Shown: positions 17,460-27,326 of the stretch, in pieces
Layout of the letters: each line of letters starts with the position of its first letter
How positions within the stretch are numbered: the stretch's first letter is position 1
NCBI GenBank assembly: GCA_002368175.1
Contig: AP018172.1
Coordinates: 3,036,001 to 3,100,000 of the forward strand
Direction: 5' to 3'
DNA from: Calothrix sp. NIES-2098
GTDB taxonomy: Bacteria > Cyanobacteriota > Cyanobacteriia > Cyanobacteriales > Nostocaceae
DNA length: 64,000 nucleotides
Program-made: the position numbers and the translations under genes
The notes under the pieces: model-generated
Databases searched by the model: none
What the model was told of the DNA's origin: nothing
What the model saw: the letters and a program-made list of their open reading frames with translations, nothing else

Positions 17460-18857
17460 TTAATTTACACAGCTAATCATCTCAGGGTCTTTTTCAAAAG
17501 AAATTAACTCTAAATGTGTCCGATTAGCTACTAGTTCTTTTGCCATTAGGAAGCCAGAAATCGTCCAAGTTTGATATTTCCTTGCTTCTTTACCAATTAA
17601 TCGCCCATTTTTACCATCATAGTATTCTGGCCATTGGTCGTGGCTGAGGCGGCTTTGAGCTACATTAATAGCTTTATTTGCCAGTTCTACTCGACCTGTT
17701 TTGATAGCCGCAGCTACTAACAACCAAAGTAAAACAGGCCAATTACCGCCATTATGATAAGACCAAGCTCTATTTTTTGGATCTGAGCCAGTCACAATTT
17801 TCCACTCTAAACCTTCTAAAGCTGGAAAACAAATTTTCATCGGCATATTGCCAATTAAATCGTGCCAGCGTTGTTCAATTAGATCCATAATCATTTGAGA
17901 TTCTTGTTCGCTGGCTAAGGAAACTAGAATTGCCATTAAGTTACCCAAAGCAAAGAAGCGAAAATCTAACTGTGAAGGCCCTAAATTTCCTGCCAAATAG
18001 CCTCCGGTTTCTGGTAGCCATTCAGTTAACCAATGAGGGATAGACTCAGGATAAATATTAAATTTATTGGCAACTTCTTTACCAAATTCTTCGCCTTTGT
18101 AGCGATAAATCTCATTTACACGGTTGATATCTATCCAATAATATTCTTTAACGTGATACTCCAGCGCTGCCAAGCGTCGGTTAATTGTTTCCAGATATTT
18201 AACACCACCATTACCTGGTAAAAGCAATTCACTTGCTGCTAATAAAGCTGCATAAAATAGCACCTGAATTTCTAAAGGATTACCATAAACACCCATGCGA
18301 CGGTCAATCATAAAAGCACCGTCTGGAACTAACATGGTTGGGTACATAGCAAAGCGATGCACTAAGCAGAAATCTAAAATTAGCTTGATACCTTGTTGAA
18401 ATTCTGGCTGATAAGCTAAAGAAATATCTTTGGTTGCTTTTACATAAGCTCGTAATAAAATAATCCACCACAAACAAGAATCGACTGGCGGAACTCTGCC
18501 AATAGCGTGTTCGCCAAAATCAGCAATCAAAACTTGCTTTCCATCGACAATATCAACTTTAAAACTAGCAGGCATTAATCCAGGGCCTGGCTTAAAAAAG
18601 TCCATTTGCTTTTCGTGACTTTGCAAGGTGAGAGTCTCGGTTAAAAAATTGCGAACAATCTCTGCTTTTCCTTGGGTGAGAAAAACTAACCCGGAAATCA
18701 CAAAGTCGCGGATAAAGCACTGGTCATAGTTGAGAGACTCTCTGTGTAAGTCACAAGCTGCTACTGTACCAATGGGGCGTTTGCTATAGAAAATAATGGA
18801 GTTTTCTACTAACCTCCAAGCTTCTGTAATGGAATTAGTTTTGACAGTTATAGCCAT
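17460..18857 (-). CDS. Alkaline/neutral invertase (GH100)
   Basis: The protein hydrolyses sucrose to glucose and fructose in the cytoplasm. With the ATG at 18857 (AGGAT ten bases upstream) it has 465 residues, the normal size for cyanobacterial neutral invertases. Family marks are the N-terminal NYDQCFIRDFVISG, the PGPGLMPASFKV segment, the catalytic acid region HAIGRVPPVDSCLWW with Asp126, and KNRAWSYHNGGNWP near the C terminus. A longer frame upstream would add 46 hydrophobic residues that do not fit this cytosolic family. In Nostoc such enzymes control sucrose use in filaments. It ends four bases from the Uma2 remnant on the other strand. Confidence 0.93.
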   Translation of the reverse strand: MAITVKTNSITEAWRLVENSIIFYSKRPIGTVAACDLHRESLNYDQCFIRDFVISGLVFLTQGKAEIVRNFLTETLTLQSHEKQMDFFKPGPGLMPASFKVDIVDGKQVLIADFGEHAIGRVPPVDSCLWWIILLRAYVKATKDISLAYQPEFQQGIKLILDFCLVHRFAMYPTMLVPDGAFMIDRRMGVYGNPLEIQVLFYAALLAASELLLPGNGGVKYLETINRRLAALEYHVKEYYWIDINRVNEIYRYKGEEFGKEVANKFNIYPESIPHWLTEWLPETGGYLAGNLGPSQLDFRFFALGNLMAILVSLASEQESQMIMDLIEQRWHDLIGNMPMKICFPALEGLEWKIVTGSDPKNRAWSYHNGGNWPVLLWLLVAAAIKTGRVELANKAINVAQSRLSHDQWPEYYDGKNGRLIGKEARKYQTWTISGFLMAKELVANRTHLELISFEKDPEMISCVN

Positions 18858-19173
18858 GAGCAAATTATCCTGTAGTACTTTACACTCAATAAGTAGCAGC
18901 GATGCCCGATCTGGTTTGCGTCTACTTGCTGCGGTACTGGTTACGAAAAAGAGGAAAATTGTCAACAGGCGATATAAATAGCGTGACGCAATCACTAGTA
19001 TTCTGCCCTCATACCTCCGTATTAGTTATCGGAGCTACATTTGGTAGGTACGTACACTAACAAGTTTTCTTCAGTAACTTTCTCTAGTCGCAATTTTCAA
19101 ACTTAGTTAATCTGTCATTGGTAGAAAAGCAGCGTATGGCTTAAAATATTTCACCGAGCCTGAAGGAAAAGAT

Positions 19174-20097
19174 ATGACACAAGGAAAAATATTGTTGCAA
19201 CCTGGCACGTTATGGAAAAGTGTCATAGAACGTACTGAATCCGCTTGGAAATGCGGAGCTTTGTTGTCGATACCAACGGAGTTTGAATTTGTTGAGCAGG
19301 ATGGCGTGCAGTTCTTAGTAAGGATTTTGTCTAATCTGGTGCGCAAGGATGCAGCCAAGCAAAAACAAGTTCAACAAACTACCTCATCTGGCAAGGACTT
19401 TAATCCATTCTTACCTTACGAAGAAGATTTATTTGTTGCCGATATTTCTGAGACACACGTTTGTTTGTTGAATAAATTCAACGTAGTTGACTATCACTTA
19501 TTAATTATTACTCGCGCTTTTGAAGAACAGGAAAGCTTACTAACCTTAGAAGATTTCGCTGCCATGTGGGCTTGTTTGGCAGAATATGATGGATTGGCAT
19601 TTTACAACGGCGGTCAAGTTGCAGGTGCAAGTCAGCGACACAAGCATTTACAGGTTGTACCCTTACCCCTAACAACCTCAGGTGCAGCCATACCCATTGA
19701 GCCTTTATTAGCAGCAGCAGAATTTCAAGGTACAGTCGCAACTATTCCAGAGTTACCTTTTACACACGCTTTCGCAAGCCTAGATCGCAGTTGGGCAGAG
19801 TCGCCACTCACAGCCGCTAAAACTACCCTAGAAATCTATCGCAACTTACTCAAGACTGTAGGGATCGCCGCAGTTGAAGGTAATAGACAATCGGGCGCTT
19901 ACAACTTTTTAGCTACACGCCAATGGATGTTAATCGTACCGCGATCGCAAGAAGAATTCGAGGGGATTTCTGTCAACTCCTTAGGATGTGCAGGCGCTCT
20001 ACTAGTGCGGAATCAAGAACAAATGCAAATCCTCAAAGACGCAGGGCCAATGAATATCCTCAAAAGTGTAGGGATACCAAGACAACCACAAGTGTAA
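19174..20097 (+). CDS. Ap4A phosphorylase / ATP adenylyltransferase family protein
   Basis: The 307-residue protein has the HIT-like fold of ATP adenylyltransferases. The active-site segment is SQRHKHLQVVPLP (HxHxQ type), preceded by the strand NVVDYHLLIITRAFEEQ. The C-terminal part with YNFLATRQWMLIVPR matches the DUF4922 extension. Such enzymes split diadenosine tetraphosphate with phosphate to ADP and ATP and so tune a stress nucleotide. The ATG follows GAAGGAAAAGAT. The gene is divergent to the invertase and 225 bases ahead of the next gene, probably its own unit. Confidence 0.85.
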   Translation: MTQGKILLQPGTLWKSVIERTESAWKCGALLSIPTEFEFVEQDGVQFLVRILSNLVRKDAAKQKQVQQTTSSGKDFNPFLPYEEDLFVADISETHVCLLNKFNVVDYHLLIITRAFEEQESLLTLEDFAAMWACLAEYDGLAFYNGGQVAGASQRHKHLQVVPLPLTTSGAAIPIEPLLAAAEFQGTVATIPELPFTHAFASLDRSWAESPLTAAKTTLEIYRNLLKTVGIAAVEGNRQSGAYNFLATRQWMLIVPRSQEEFEGISVNSLGCAGALLVRNQEQMQILKDAGPMNILKSVGIPRQPQV

Positions 20098-20322
20098 TCA
20101 AAAAATTTTTGTGTTACCTTGTGCAGCATAACTTACCTGTGAAAAGTTAAGACACTATCAACGAATGGCACTCAGTACAAAACTTCACAAATTCGTAACT
20201 AATTAAATTAAGAAAAACTCTGCTTCTCTCTGCATTTAAAAATGCTACGAATTAAAAGTTTAGGTAGCATCCCTGTGTCGGATCGTCTCAGCGCCATTCG
20301 ACTATCAACCCAGGAGATGATT

Positions 20323-21684
20323 ATGCAGCACCTTGACCTGAAATGGATACGCGCCCAGTTTCCCGCACTTACTCAAAAAATCAACGGTGAACCTGTAATT
20401 TTTTGCGATGGCCCTGGTGGTACACAGACACCAGGAGCAGTACTCGATGCCATTAGCGATTATTTGGTGAGGTCAAATGCCAATTCTCACGGAGCTTTTG
20501 CCACGAGTATGCGTACAGATGCACTGATTACAGCTGCTCGTGCTGCTAGTGCCGATTTGCTAGGATGCCACAGTGATGAGGTAGTATTCGGTGCGAACAT
20601 GACTACCCTTACCTTCAGCTTGAGTCGCGCTATTGGTCGGGAACTGCAACCAGGCGATGAAATTATTGTGACGCGGCTCGACCATTACGCCAATGTTTCT
20701 ACTTGGTATGCGTTAGAAGAAAAGGGTGTAGTTGTCAAAGTTGTAGATTTCAACACCGAAGACTGCACCTTAGACATGGGAGAACTGGAACGCCAAATTA
20801 ATCCCCGCACAAAATTAGTCGCTGTTGGTTATGCTTCTAACGCTGTCGGGACAATCAACGATGTACCCGCAGTCGTGCGCCTTGCTCATGCTGTTGGAGC
20901 TTTGGTGTTTGTTGATGCAGTTCACTACGTACCCCACGCTCCAATTAATGTCCATGCGCTAGGTTGTGACTTTCTCGCCTGTTCCGCCTATAAATTCTTC
21001 GGCCCCCACGTGGGGATTTTGTATGGTAAGCGAGAACATCTTACCCGCTTAATTCCATATAAAGTTAGGCCTGCTCCGGATGAAGTCCCAGCGCGTTGGG
21101 AAACAGGAACTTTGAATTTTGAAGGTTTAGCAGGATTGGTAGCGGCGATTAATTATTTGACAAAACTCGGTTGTCACGTATCACCTTCAGTCGATAATGA
21201 GTTAATTTCCGCCTTAATCGAAGCAGATAAGGAAGGCATAGAAAAATTTCACTGTCCCAGTTTCCTCACATCACCCGATCAATCTACACCTTCAATCACA
21301 TCTGCTTATCACAGCCGCCGCGCTGCTTTAGTAGCAGCAATGTCAGCAATTCAACAATACGAAAGAGAATTGAGTCACAAACTCATTCCCGGATTGTTGG
21401 CGATTCCTGGTTTAACCTTGTATGGCATTACTAACCCACAGCGCTTTACTTCACGCACACCAACAGTTGCCTTTAGGCTAGCAGGACAAAGCCCGGAAAG
21501 TGTTGCCAAAGCATTAGGCGATCGCGGAATATTTTCTTGGCACGGACATTTTTATGCGATCGGTTTGACTGAAAAGTTAGGCGTAGAAGCGACAGGTGGC
21601 TTAGTGCGGATTGGAATGACACACTACAACACAGTTGAGGAAGTTGAGCGAGTCTTACACGCTTTGAAGGAAATTGCTGTGTAA
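20323..21684 (+). CDS. Cysteine desulfurase-like aminotransferase class V protein
   Basis: The ATG at 20323 follows AGGAG by six bases and is preferred over an in-frame ATG at 20242, which adds 27 unconserved residues. The resulting 453-residue protein belongs to the SufS/Csd-like branch of class V aminotransferases (TIGR01976 type). His121 is predicted to stack on PLP, Asp198 and His201 lie in FVDAVHYVPH, and the Schiff-base Lys224 is in CSAYKFFGPH. I do not see the usual SufS Cys loop, so sulfur transfer is not certain. The true substrate is unknown. Confidence 0.8.
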   Translation: MQHLDLKWIRAQFPALTQKINGEPVIFCDGPGGTQTPGAVLDAISDYLVRSNANSHGAFATSMRTDALITAARAASADLLGCHSDEVVFGANMTTLTFSLSRAIGRELQPGDEIIVTRLDHYANVSTWYALEEKGVVVKVVDFNTEDCTLDMGELERQINPRTKLVAVGYASNAVGTINDVPAVVRLAHAVGALVFVDAVHYVPHAPINVHALGCDFLACSAYKFFGPHVGILYGKREHLTRLIPYKVRPAPDEVPARWETGTLNFEGLAGLVAAINYLTKLGCHVSPSVDNELISALIEADKEGIEKFHCPSFLTSPDQSTPSITSAYHSRRAALVAAMSAIQQYERELSHKLIPGLLAIPGLTLYGITNPQRFTSRTPTVAFRLAGQSPESVAKALGDRGIFSWHGHFYAIGLTEKLGVEATGGLVRIGMTHYNTVEEVERVLHALKEIAV

Positions 21685-21703
21685 CGCTATAAATCATCGT
21701 TAA

Positions 21704-21722
21704 GGGCGGAAAAACCCCGCCC
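21704..21722. terminator. Hairpin between convergent genes
   Basis: GGGCGG and CCGCCC are separated by a short A-rich loop. The outer sequence (GTAGGGGCGGGG read on the minus strand) resembles the end of the MITE-like element at 51019, so it may be a repeat serving as a bidirectional terminator. Confidence 0.4.
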
Positions 21723-21742
21723 CTACGAATGCATCAGCATTT

Positions 21743-22405
21743 TCACTCGCTTCTAGACATAAGATAATGGCTAAACCATTCACTCGCCAATAGTGCTACT
21801 GTTGCCAATGTGCCTGGTTCTTCAAATAAATGGGTAGCTTTGGGAATAATCTCCAGCCGTTTTGGCGATCGCAATTTTGCTAATGCTTCCTCATTCATCG
21901 CTATGACTGGCGTATCGTAACCACCAACAATCAGCAAGGTTGGTGCTTTGACATGAGGTAGTGCTGCACCAGCTAGATCGGGTCTTCCCCCACGAGAGAC
22001 AACAGCCTGCACCGCTGCTTTCCGTTCGGCGGCGGCGACGAGGGCTGCACCAGCGCCAGTACTAGCGCCAAAGTAACCTATCTTCAGGTGTTGGGTATCT
22101 GGGTTTTCTGCTAGCCAATCTGTAGCACCAACTAACCGCGATGCTAACAAAGCAATATCAAAGCGCAAATGTCTTGTCCGCAGATCAATTTCTTCTTCTT
22201 GTGGAGTGAGCAAATCAATTAATAAAGTTGCTAGTCCCCCCTGTTGTAAAACTCCAGCCACAAAGCGATTGCGAGGACTATGGCGGCTGCTACCACTACC
22301 ATGAGCAAATAAAACTACGCCTGTAGCACCATCGGGAATTACTAAATTTCCCTCTAGCTTGACTTCACCTGCGTTGACTAATATTAGGTGTTCGTGCTTC
22401 TGCAT
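21743..22405 (-). CDS. Dienelactone hydrolase-like alpha/beta hydrolase
   Basis: With the ATG at 22405 (GGAG nine bases ahead) the protein has 220 residues. It is a compact alpha/beta hydrolase: oxyanion segment FAHGSGSSRHSPRN, nucleophile Ser115 in GYFGASTGAGAAL, acid in IVGGYDTPV and His in KATHLFEEPG. In many bacteria this protein is encoded beside, or fused to, a phosphoribosyltransferase of the type encoded 44 bases upstream. Its substrate is unknown. It is the last gene of a PRC-barrel/prs/PRTase/hydrolase minus-strand operon. Confidence 0.85.
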   Translation of the reverse strand: MQKHEHLILVNAGEVKLEGNLVIPDGATGVVLFAHGSGSSRHSPRNRFVAGVLQQGGLATLLIDLLTPQEEEIDLRTRHLRFDIALLASRLVGATDWLAENPDTQHLKIGYFGASTGAGAALVAAAERKAAVQAVVSRGGRPDLAGAALPHVKAPTLLIVGGYDTPVIAMNEEALAKLRSPKRLEIIPKATHLFEEPGTLATVALLASEWFSHYLMSRSE

Positions 22406-22449
22406 AAACTTAATCTCCACTAATGACCAATGATGACCCTGACCACTAC

Positions 22450-23112
22450 TTAAGAGCTATTAGCTACCAGTAATTTTTGCCTTGTCAGCAGTTCGCATAC
22501 CTCTGCGTCGGTTGTTTGCTGAAAATCCTCATACCAAATACCGATCGCATACAAATCTTCTGGCATGATTACGCAAACAAGCTTATCTACTTCTGGTTCT
22601 AGTTCTTCAAAAGTAGATACGCCTACTACTGGAACAGCCACAACTAGTTCGCAGGGCTGTTGTTTTTTCAAAGTTGCGATCGCGGCGCGGATAGTTGCAC
22701 CCGTAGCAATACCATCATCTACAAGAATAACGGTATGATTTTTGACTTTTGGTAGCGGACGATTACCTCGATAAACGAGGTTACGACGTTCTAATTCCCG
22801 CCTTTCCATTGCGGCTACTCGATCGATAGTTTCTTTGGGAATCCGTAACCAATCTACGACATTCTCATTAATGACACGTACTCCTCCCATTGCGAGCGCA
22901 CCCATTGCTAGTTCCTTGTGTCCGGGTACGCCTAATTTCCTCACCAAGCAGACATCTAAGGGTGCATCAAGTGCGTTTGCTACCTCATAAGCTACAGGCA
23001 CGCCACCACGGGGAAGCCCTAAAACTAAAACGTCTGGACGATTGCCATACTCTGTTAACTTAGCAGCTAATACTTTCCCAGCTTCAACCCGATTACGGAA
23101 TCTTTGCAACAT
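22450..23112 (-). CDS. Phosphoribosyltransferase, copy 1
   Basis: The 220-residue type I phosphoribosyltransferase has the PRPP loop at residues 131-140 (VDDGIATGAT) and a hood/flexible segment GLPRGGVPVAYEVA near the start. It begins three bases after the prs stop codon, so its PRPP substrate would be made by the product of the gene just before it. Two paralogues lie at 26673 and 31850. The acceptor base or other substrate is not known for this family, which is often found with stress genes. Confidence 0.87.
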   Translation of the reverse strand: MLQRFRNRVEAGKVLAAKLTEYGNRPDVLVLGLPRGGVPVAYEVANALDAPLDVCLVRKLGVPGHKELAMGALAMGGVRVINENVVDWLRIPKETIDRVAAMERRELERRNLVYRGNRPLPKVKNHTVILVDDGIATGATIRAAIATLKKQQPCELVVAVPVVGVSTFEELEPEVDKLVCVIMPEDLYAIGIWYEDFQQTTDAEVCELLTRQKLLVANSS

Positions 23113-23115
23113 ATT

Positions 23116-24060
23116 TTATACCTCTTTTAAACATAAATCTTTAAGAGAACCGTCTACCTGAAACTGTTTGATAGCAGTAGCAATTAAAGGTGCGATCGAG
23201 ACAATTTTGAGTTGCTGCCAATCCGTTTCTGTTGGTGCGATAGTATCGGTGACATAAACAGCCTGGATGCTGGGGTGACTTAACTTAGCGCGTGCGTCCT
23301 TCACAAATAACCCGTGGGTAGCAGCAATCATGATTTCTGGACGTGCTTCCGCTTTCAATAGGGCTTCAATACTTCTAGCCAGAGTGCCACCCGTGGAAAT
23401 CATGTCATCGATAATTAAGCAGGCACAACCCTTTACATCTCCTACCACACGAGTTACTTCTGTTTCTGTACCACTCTTGCGGTGTTTGTGTAGCACAACT
23501 ACAGAACTATTCAGCTTTTGAGCATACTGAGTTGCCATTTGGACGCGCCCGGTGTCTGGCGATACAACGACAAAATTAGGCGGTAAATGAGGGCTGATAG
23601 CCTCGCAAAAAATGGGTACTGCTGTCAGACTGTCTACAGGAATGCGAAAGAAACCCTCAATTTGTGGGGTGTGTAAATCCAGGGTGACAATATGAGTTAC
23701 TCCCACAGCCTGTAAAACTTCAGCCACCATACTGGCAGCGATTGGTTCCCGCCTACCATGACGTTTATCGGAACGGGCATAGCCAAAGTAAGGGATAATA
23801 GCCGTAATCCGTCTAGCCGCAGACCGACGACAGGCATCTGCAAAGGCTAAAAGTTCTACTAAATGGTCATTAACGGGTGGTGCAGTGGACTGGAGGATAA
23901 ATACAGCCTTTTCGCGTACAGATTCTAGGAGTTGGACATTTACCTCGCCATCTGGAAAGCATTCCACCAGAGATTTACCCAAAGGAATGTTGAGTTTCTG
24001 GGAAACGGCTGCTGCTAAATCAGGGTTAGCTGTGCCTGCAAAGAGGATGAAATTGTCCAT
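23116..24060 (-). CDS. prs: Ribose-phosphate pyrophosphokinase
   Basis: The enzyme makes PRPP from ribose 5-phosphate and ATP. The ATG at 24060 gives 314 residues, the usual length. Marks seen are FILFAGTANPDLAAAVSQKL at the start, the metal/PRPP region DLHTPQIEGFF, the SPDTGRVQMA segment and the PRPP loop LIIDDMISTGGTLARS. The catalytic loop reads YFGYARSDKRHGRREPI. The genome probably has another copy for housekeeping; here it is coupled to a phosphoribosyltransferase gene. That inference rests on context only. Confidence 0.93.
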   Translation of the reverse strand: MDNFILFAGTANPDLAAAVSQKLNIPLGKSLVECFPDGEVNVQLLESVREKAVFILQSTAPPVNDHLVELLAFADACRRSAARRITAIIPYFGYARSDKRHGRREPIAASMVAEVLQAVGVTHIVTLDLHTPQIEGFFRIPVDSLTAVPIFCEAISPHLPPNFVVVSPDTGRVQMATQYAQKLNSSVVVLHKHRKSGTETEVTRVVGDVKGCACLIIDDMISTGGTLARSIEALLKAEARPEIMIAATHGLFVKDARAKLSHPSIQAVYVTDTIAPTETDWQQLKIVSIAPLIATAIKQFQVDGSLKDLCLKEV

Positions 24061-24153
24061 AATCAATACCTGATTCCAATTTGAACAAGGAATGCGACAG
24101 ATACGCACTGCCAAATCCTTGTTATGTCTAGCTTTCGGAATTTTGAATTGTGA

Positions 24154-24906
24154 TTATTTGCTGATTTGCTTCCAAGCAGCATCTAGAGCCGATTTTGCGC
24201 TATCGCCTGCACGGGTAATACTCTGTTGCAAATGATGCCATTGCTCTTGCAAAAACTCCGTAGCCTCTTGCAAGACATGATGCGGACGATCGCTAGAAGC
24301 TGCTACTTCGTCGCTAACCTCTTTAATTTTGACGCGCACAACTTCTGGTTTATCCTCAGGAGCAATCAGATGATGTAGGCGATCGCCTATCATGTGTACG
24401 AGATGTTGTACTTGTTCTGATTTCTCACTAAAAAAACTCTTCAATCCCTCTGATTCACCTTGAAGTTTACCTTGCACGTCTTCGCCGATAACTACTTTAT
24501 CTATGTCAATTACTTCGATATCTTCAGGATACAGTACTGCTTTTCCACCAAAAGGAGCTGCAATTTCTCCGGCTACAATGTAAGCGGCGATTTCTCCCGT
24601 TTGCCAATCAAATAAAAAATCTTCTACCCAACCAAGAGTTTCACCCAATGTAGATTCAACAGTAGTTTGATGCAAGCGACGCAGATTTTCTGGAGTATCA
24701 AGGACTGGGAAATAATAAGTTGACACCGCACCCATACCTACGCCAGCAATTCTATCTACTGGTAAATAAGTTTCCCCACCCGAAAAATAGGCAATACGCC
24801 CGGAATCATCTATCCAGACTTCCTCTAACTTACCTAAACGTTCAGCTGTCGAGCTATCTATTGCAATCCATCCAATAATCTGACTGCGACGCACAACGTT
24901 GAGCAT
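24154..24906 (-). CDS. PRC-barrel domain protein
   Basis: The ATG at 24906 is preceded by GGAGAGG and gives 250 residues. Two PRC-barrel-like halves are visible: residues 5-60 (GWIAIDSSTAERLGKLEEVW) and about 75-150 (GETLGWVEDFLFDWQTGEI). A long helical, charged C terminus follows (about 160-245), ending in DAAWKQISK. PRC barrels bind RNA or proteins; the family occurs in cyanobacteria with stress-related genes. It is the first gene of the operon leading to prs, 93 bases upstream of it. Confidence 0.8.
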   Translation of the reverse strand: MLNVVRRSQIIGWIAIDSSTAERLGKLEEVWIDDSGRIAYFSGGETYLPVDRIAGVGMGAVSTYYFPVLDTPENLRRLHQTTVESTLGETLGWVEDFLFDWQTGEIAAYIVAGEIAAPFGGKAVLYPEDIEVIDIDKVVIGEDVQGKLQGESEGLKSFFSEKSEQVQHLVHMIGDRLHHLIAPEDKPEVVRVKIKEVSDEVAASSDRPHHVLQEATEFLQEQWHHLQQSITRAGDSAKSALDAAWKQISK

Positions 24907-25168
24907 ATTTCCTCTCCAATACTTTTGACTTCCGTTGGCGTTTGATCGAGACATCTCTTGCCACCTTTGATTTGAAACTTGGACTCTACTTTAAGGTTAG
25001 AAACAAAATGTGAGGAATATGTGAGTAATGTCAACTTATATTACTGATGTTCCCTACTCGTCTGTCGCATTCTTTTTTCCAGTCGATGACATCAGAGAAA
25101 GCCAAGGCGATCGCATTTAAGTTAAGAATAGACACAACTAATTTTGTCTTAAACTGGCATAAATAACC

Positions 25169-26107
25169 TTAGAAGGTAGTCGGTTTTAACTGGATTTGAT
25201 CGATGATTTTCATAACTTTTTGGTAACTTTGATTATCTTTTCGTTGTCGGTAGAGTTCTGCGGCTTTCTGGAGATCTTCAATTGCTCTTTGTTTGTCTCC
25301 TAAAGCCAAGTGGGCGAGTCCCCGATCCTCATAAGTTCCCGCCTTATTAGGAGCAATTTTAAAAGCACGAGCACAATCTTCTAGGGCTTTTTGATCTCCT
25401 AAATTGGCACGAACGTAGCAGCGACTGCTGTAGAAATTGGCAGTTTGTGAATCTAGTCGAAGAGCCTGGTTACAATCTTCAATTGCTCCTTGATAGTCTT
25501 TCAGCCCACGAGCGCGATAGTAGCACCGATTGTTGTAGGCACAGGCAAATTTTGGAGCTTTCTGAATAACCTGGCTTAAATCATCAATGGCTTGTTGATA
25601 GTTGCCTAAAGCATAATAGACGTGGCTTCGGTGATAGTAGGCATCAGTATAGTCAGGTTTAAGATTGATAGCTTGGTTGAAATCTTCGAGACCTTCCGGA
25701 TATTTGTCTAGAATGTAGTACACGTAACCTCGTTCGTCGTAAGCCCAAGCCTGCGGAGTATTAGGAGGTTGGAGGCGAATCACTTGGGAAAAGTCTTCTA
25801 TGGCTTTCTGGTAATCTTCTAATGCAGAAAAAGCCAACCCCCGACCGAAGTAAGCTCGTGCCTCATCAGGGTTGAGGCGAATAGCATTGTTGAAATCTTC
25901 AACAGCTGCTGAATATTTTTTCTGTTCGAGCTTGCTTACGCCCCTACTCATATAAGTGTTGTAACTGTTGGCATCTGCCTGAACAATAATATTCTCTATC
26001 TCTGTAGGGTTGTTAGATACTAAAGAGTAGCTAGCAGCACTAACAATTCCTAGACTGCCAAGGAGTGCTGTAGTTACTAGTCCAAGACTAATTAAGCATT
26101 TCAGCAT
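25169..26107 (-). CDS. Exported TPR-repeat protein
   Basis: The 312-residue protein has a signal peptide (about residues 1-25, ending ...GIVSA-AS). Seven TPR units follow (about 47-290), each with the A-x-x-D/E-x-x-x-A-I/L pattern and a conserved D/E-F/L-x-x-A-I-x-L. A short helical C terminus closes the protein. TPR arrays bind peptides or partner proteins; the partner is unknown. The location is periplasm or lumen. Confidence 0.85.
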   Translation of the reverse strand: MLKCLISLGLVTTALLGSLGIVSAASYSLVSNNPTEIENIIVQADANSYNTYMSRGVSKLEQKKYSAAVEDFNNAIRLNPDEARAYFGRGLAFSALEDYQKAIEDFSQVIRLQPPNTPQAWAYDERGYVYYILDKYPEGLEDFNQAINLKPDYTDAYYHRSHVYYALGNYQQAIDDLSQVIQKAPKFACAYNNRCYYRARGLKDYQGAIEDCNQALRLDSQTANFYSSRCYVRANLGDQKALEDCARAFKIAPNKAGTYEDRGLAHLALGDKQRAIEDLQKAAELYRQRKDNQSYQKVMKIIDQIQLKPTTF

Positions 26108-26306
26108 TTTGCACTTCCCCTTTCCTCTATAGCCTTTTCTAGAGTCATCTCGTTAGGGGAATGGCTCTACTTCTATTATCTCACTCTACAGATGAGGGAG
26201 TGCATTTTGTCAATATTTCTGCTACTAATATTAAGGCTTCTACTGTGCAACAAAAGCGGATGAAGGTGGCAGTAGAGTACAAACGTTATCTTGGCGTGAA
26301 AGTTAT

Positions 26307-26526
26307 TTTTAACGATCGCTCAAAGATTATCCCAAGAACTACAAGCAAGCATTTACTTGGTAGAATTGCTGGATAGTGATATCATTCGCACCATCTTTCA
26401 CAAGGGCTAGGCTTTAGCAAACAAGACCGAGATATAAATGTGCATCAGATTAGCTTTGTGGCTAATTTGCTCAGTTGTAATGGCATAATTGCGATCGCTC
26501 TTATTAGTTCGGTGTGTAAACTGTAA
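26307..26526 (+). pseudogene. cysC: Adenylylsulfate kinase (cysC) remnant
   Basis: One frame gives IAQRLSQELQASIYLVELLD, then DSDIIRTIFHKG and a stop at 26407. The frame then shifts and continues as LGFSKQDRDINVHQISFVAN and LLSCNGIIAIALI, ending in a stop at 26524. Read together these match the middle of APS kinases (LDGD-RT, KGLGFS..DRD, RR-GFVANLL-RNG). The P-loop is gone from the 5' end and the 3' half is missing, so the gene is dead. A 71-residue frame overlapping its 5' end (26161-26376) is a different frame and probably means nothing. Confidence 0.75.
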
Positions 26527-26672
26527 CTCATTGAAGTAATCTTGTGTTCCTCACAATTTCCTCAACTTTTTTTCCTAAGCTAAAAGATATCTAGGACTAG
26601 TGCCAGAAGGCAGGAGACACAAGGAAAGAGTTTGAAACAAATTTGACTAATCCTGTAGTTGAGGTGATAAAA

Positions 26673-27326
26673 ATGACTACAAGATATCGAAATCGCGCTG
26701 AAGCAGGACAAAAATTAGCTAGCAAGCTGACAGATTACGCCCATCGTCCAGATGTTTTAGTGTTGGGGCTTCCGCGTGGTGGCGTACCGATTGCTTGTGA
26801 AGTAGCCAAAATACTGGATGTACCGTGGGATATTTGTTTGGTTAGCAAACTGACTGTACCAGGACACAAAGAATTAGCAATGGGTGCGATCGCATCGGGT
26901 GGTGTACGTTGCTTAAATTATGATGTTGTCAGTTGGTTGGGGATTTCTGGGAAAACGATTGATGATGTTGCGGCGAAAGAACAACGGGAATTAGAACGAC
27001 GCGACAGGGTTTATCGAGGTCATCTTTCGCCACCAAATTTGAGCGATCGCACTATTATTCTCATCGACGACGGTATCGCCACCGGTGCTACGATGCGCGC
27101 TGCTATTGCCATAGTCCGGGAACAAAAGCCTCAGCAAATTATTGTGGCGGTTCCTGTGGGATTAGCAAAAACTTGTCAGGAATTGCGCAATGAAGTAGAT
27201 AAGGTTGTCTGTTTAATGACACCAGAACCTTTATATGCGATCGCTCTTTGGTATGAAAACTTCGCCAAAATCAGCGATACCGCAATTCATGAAATGTTGA
27301 CACAGCAACTAGCAGTTAGTTGTTAA
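26673..27326 (+). CDS. Phosphoribosyltransferase, copy 2
   Basis: The ATG at 26673 has GAGGTGA seven bases ahead and is preferred over a TTG at 26643; the protein has 217 residues. It is closely related to copies 1 and 3: GLPRGGVPIACEVA, LTVPGHKELAMGAI and the PRPP loop LIDDGIATGATMRAA are all present. A clean terminator follows at 27327. It stands alone on the plus strand, so unlike copy 1 it is not tied to prs. Confidence 0.87.
   Translation: MTTRYRNRAEAGQKLASKLTDYAHRPDVLVLGLPRGGVPIACEVAKILDVPWDICLVSKLTVPGHKELAMGAIASGGVRCLNYDVVSWLGISGKTIDDVAAKEQRELERRDRVYRGHLSPPNLSDRTIILIDDGIATGATMRAAIAIVREQKPQQIIVAVPVGLAKTCQELRNEVDKVVCLMTPEPLYAIALWYENFAKISDTAIHEMLTQQLAVSC

Noticed and set aside
18858..18995. 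Longer start for the neutral invertase with a signal-like N terminus
   Set aside because: The family is cytosolic and conserved residues begin at the ATG at 18857.
26161..26376. Open frame of 71 residues upstream of phosphoribosyltransferase copy 2
   Set aside because: It has no recognisable family, and its 3' part lies over the APS kinase relic in another frame, so it is probably chance.
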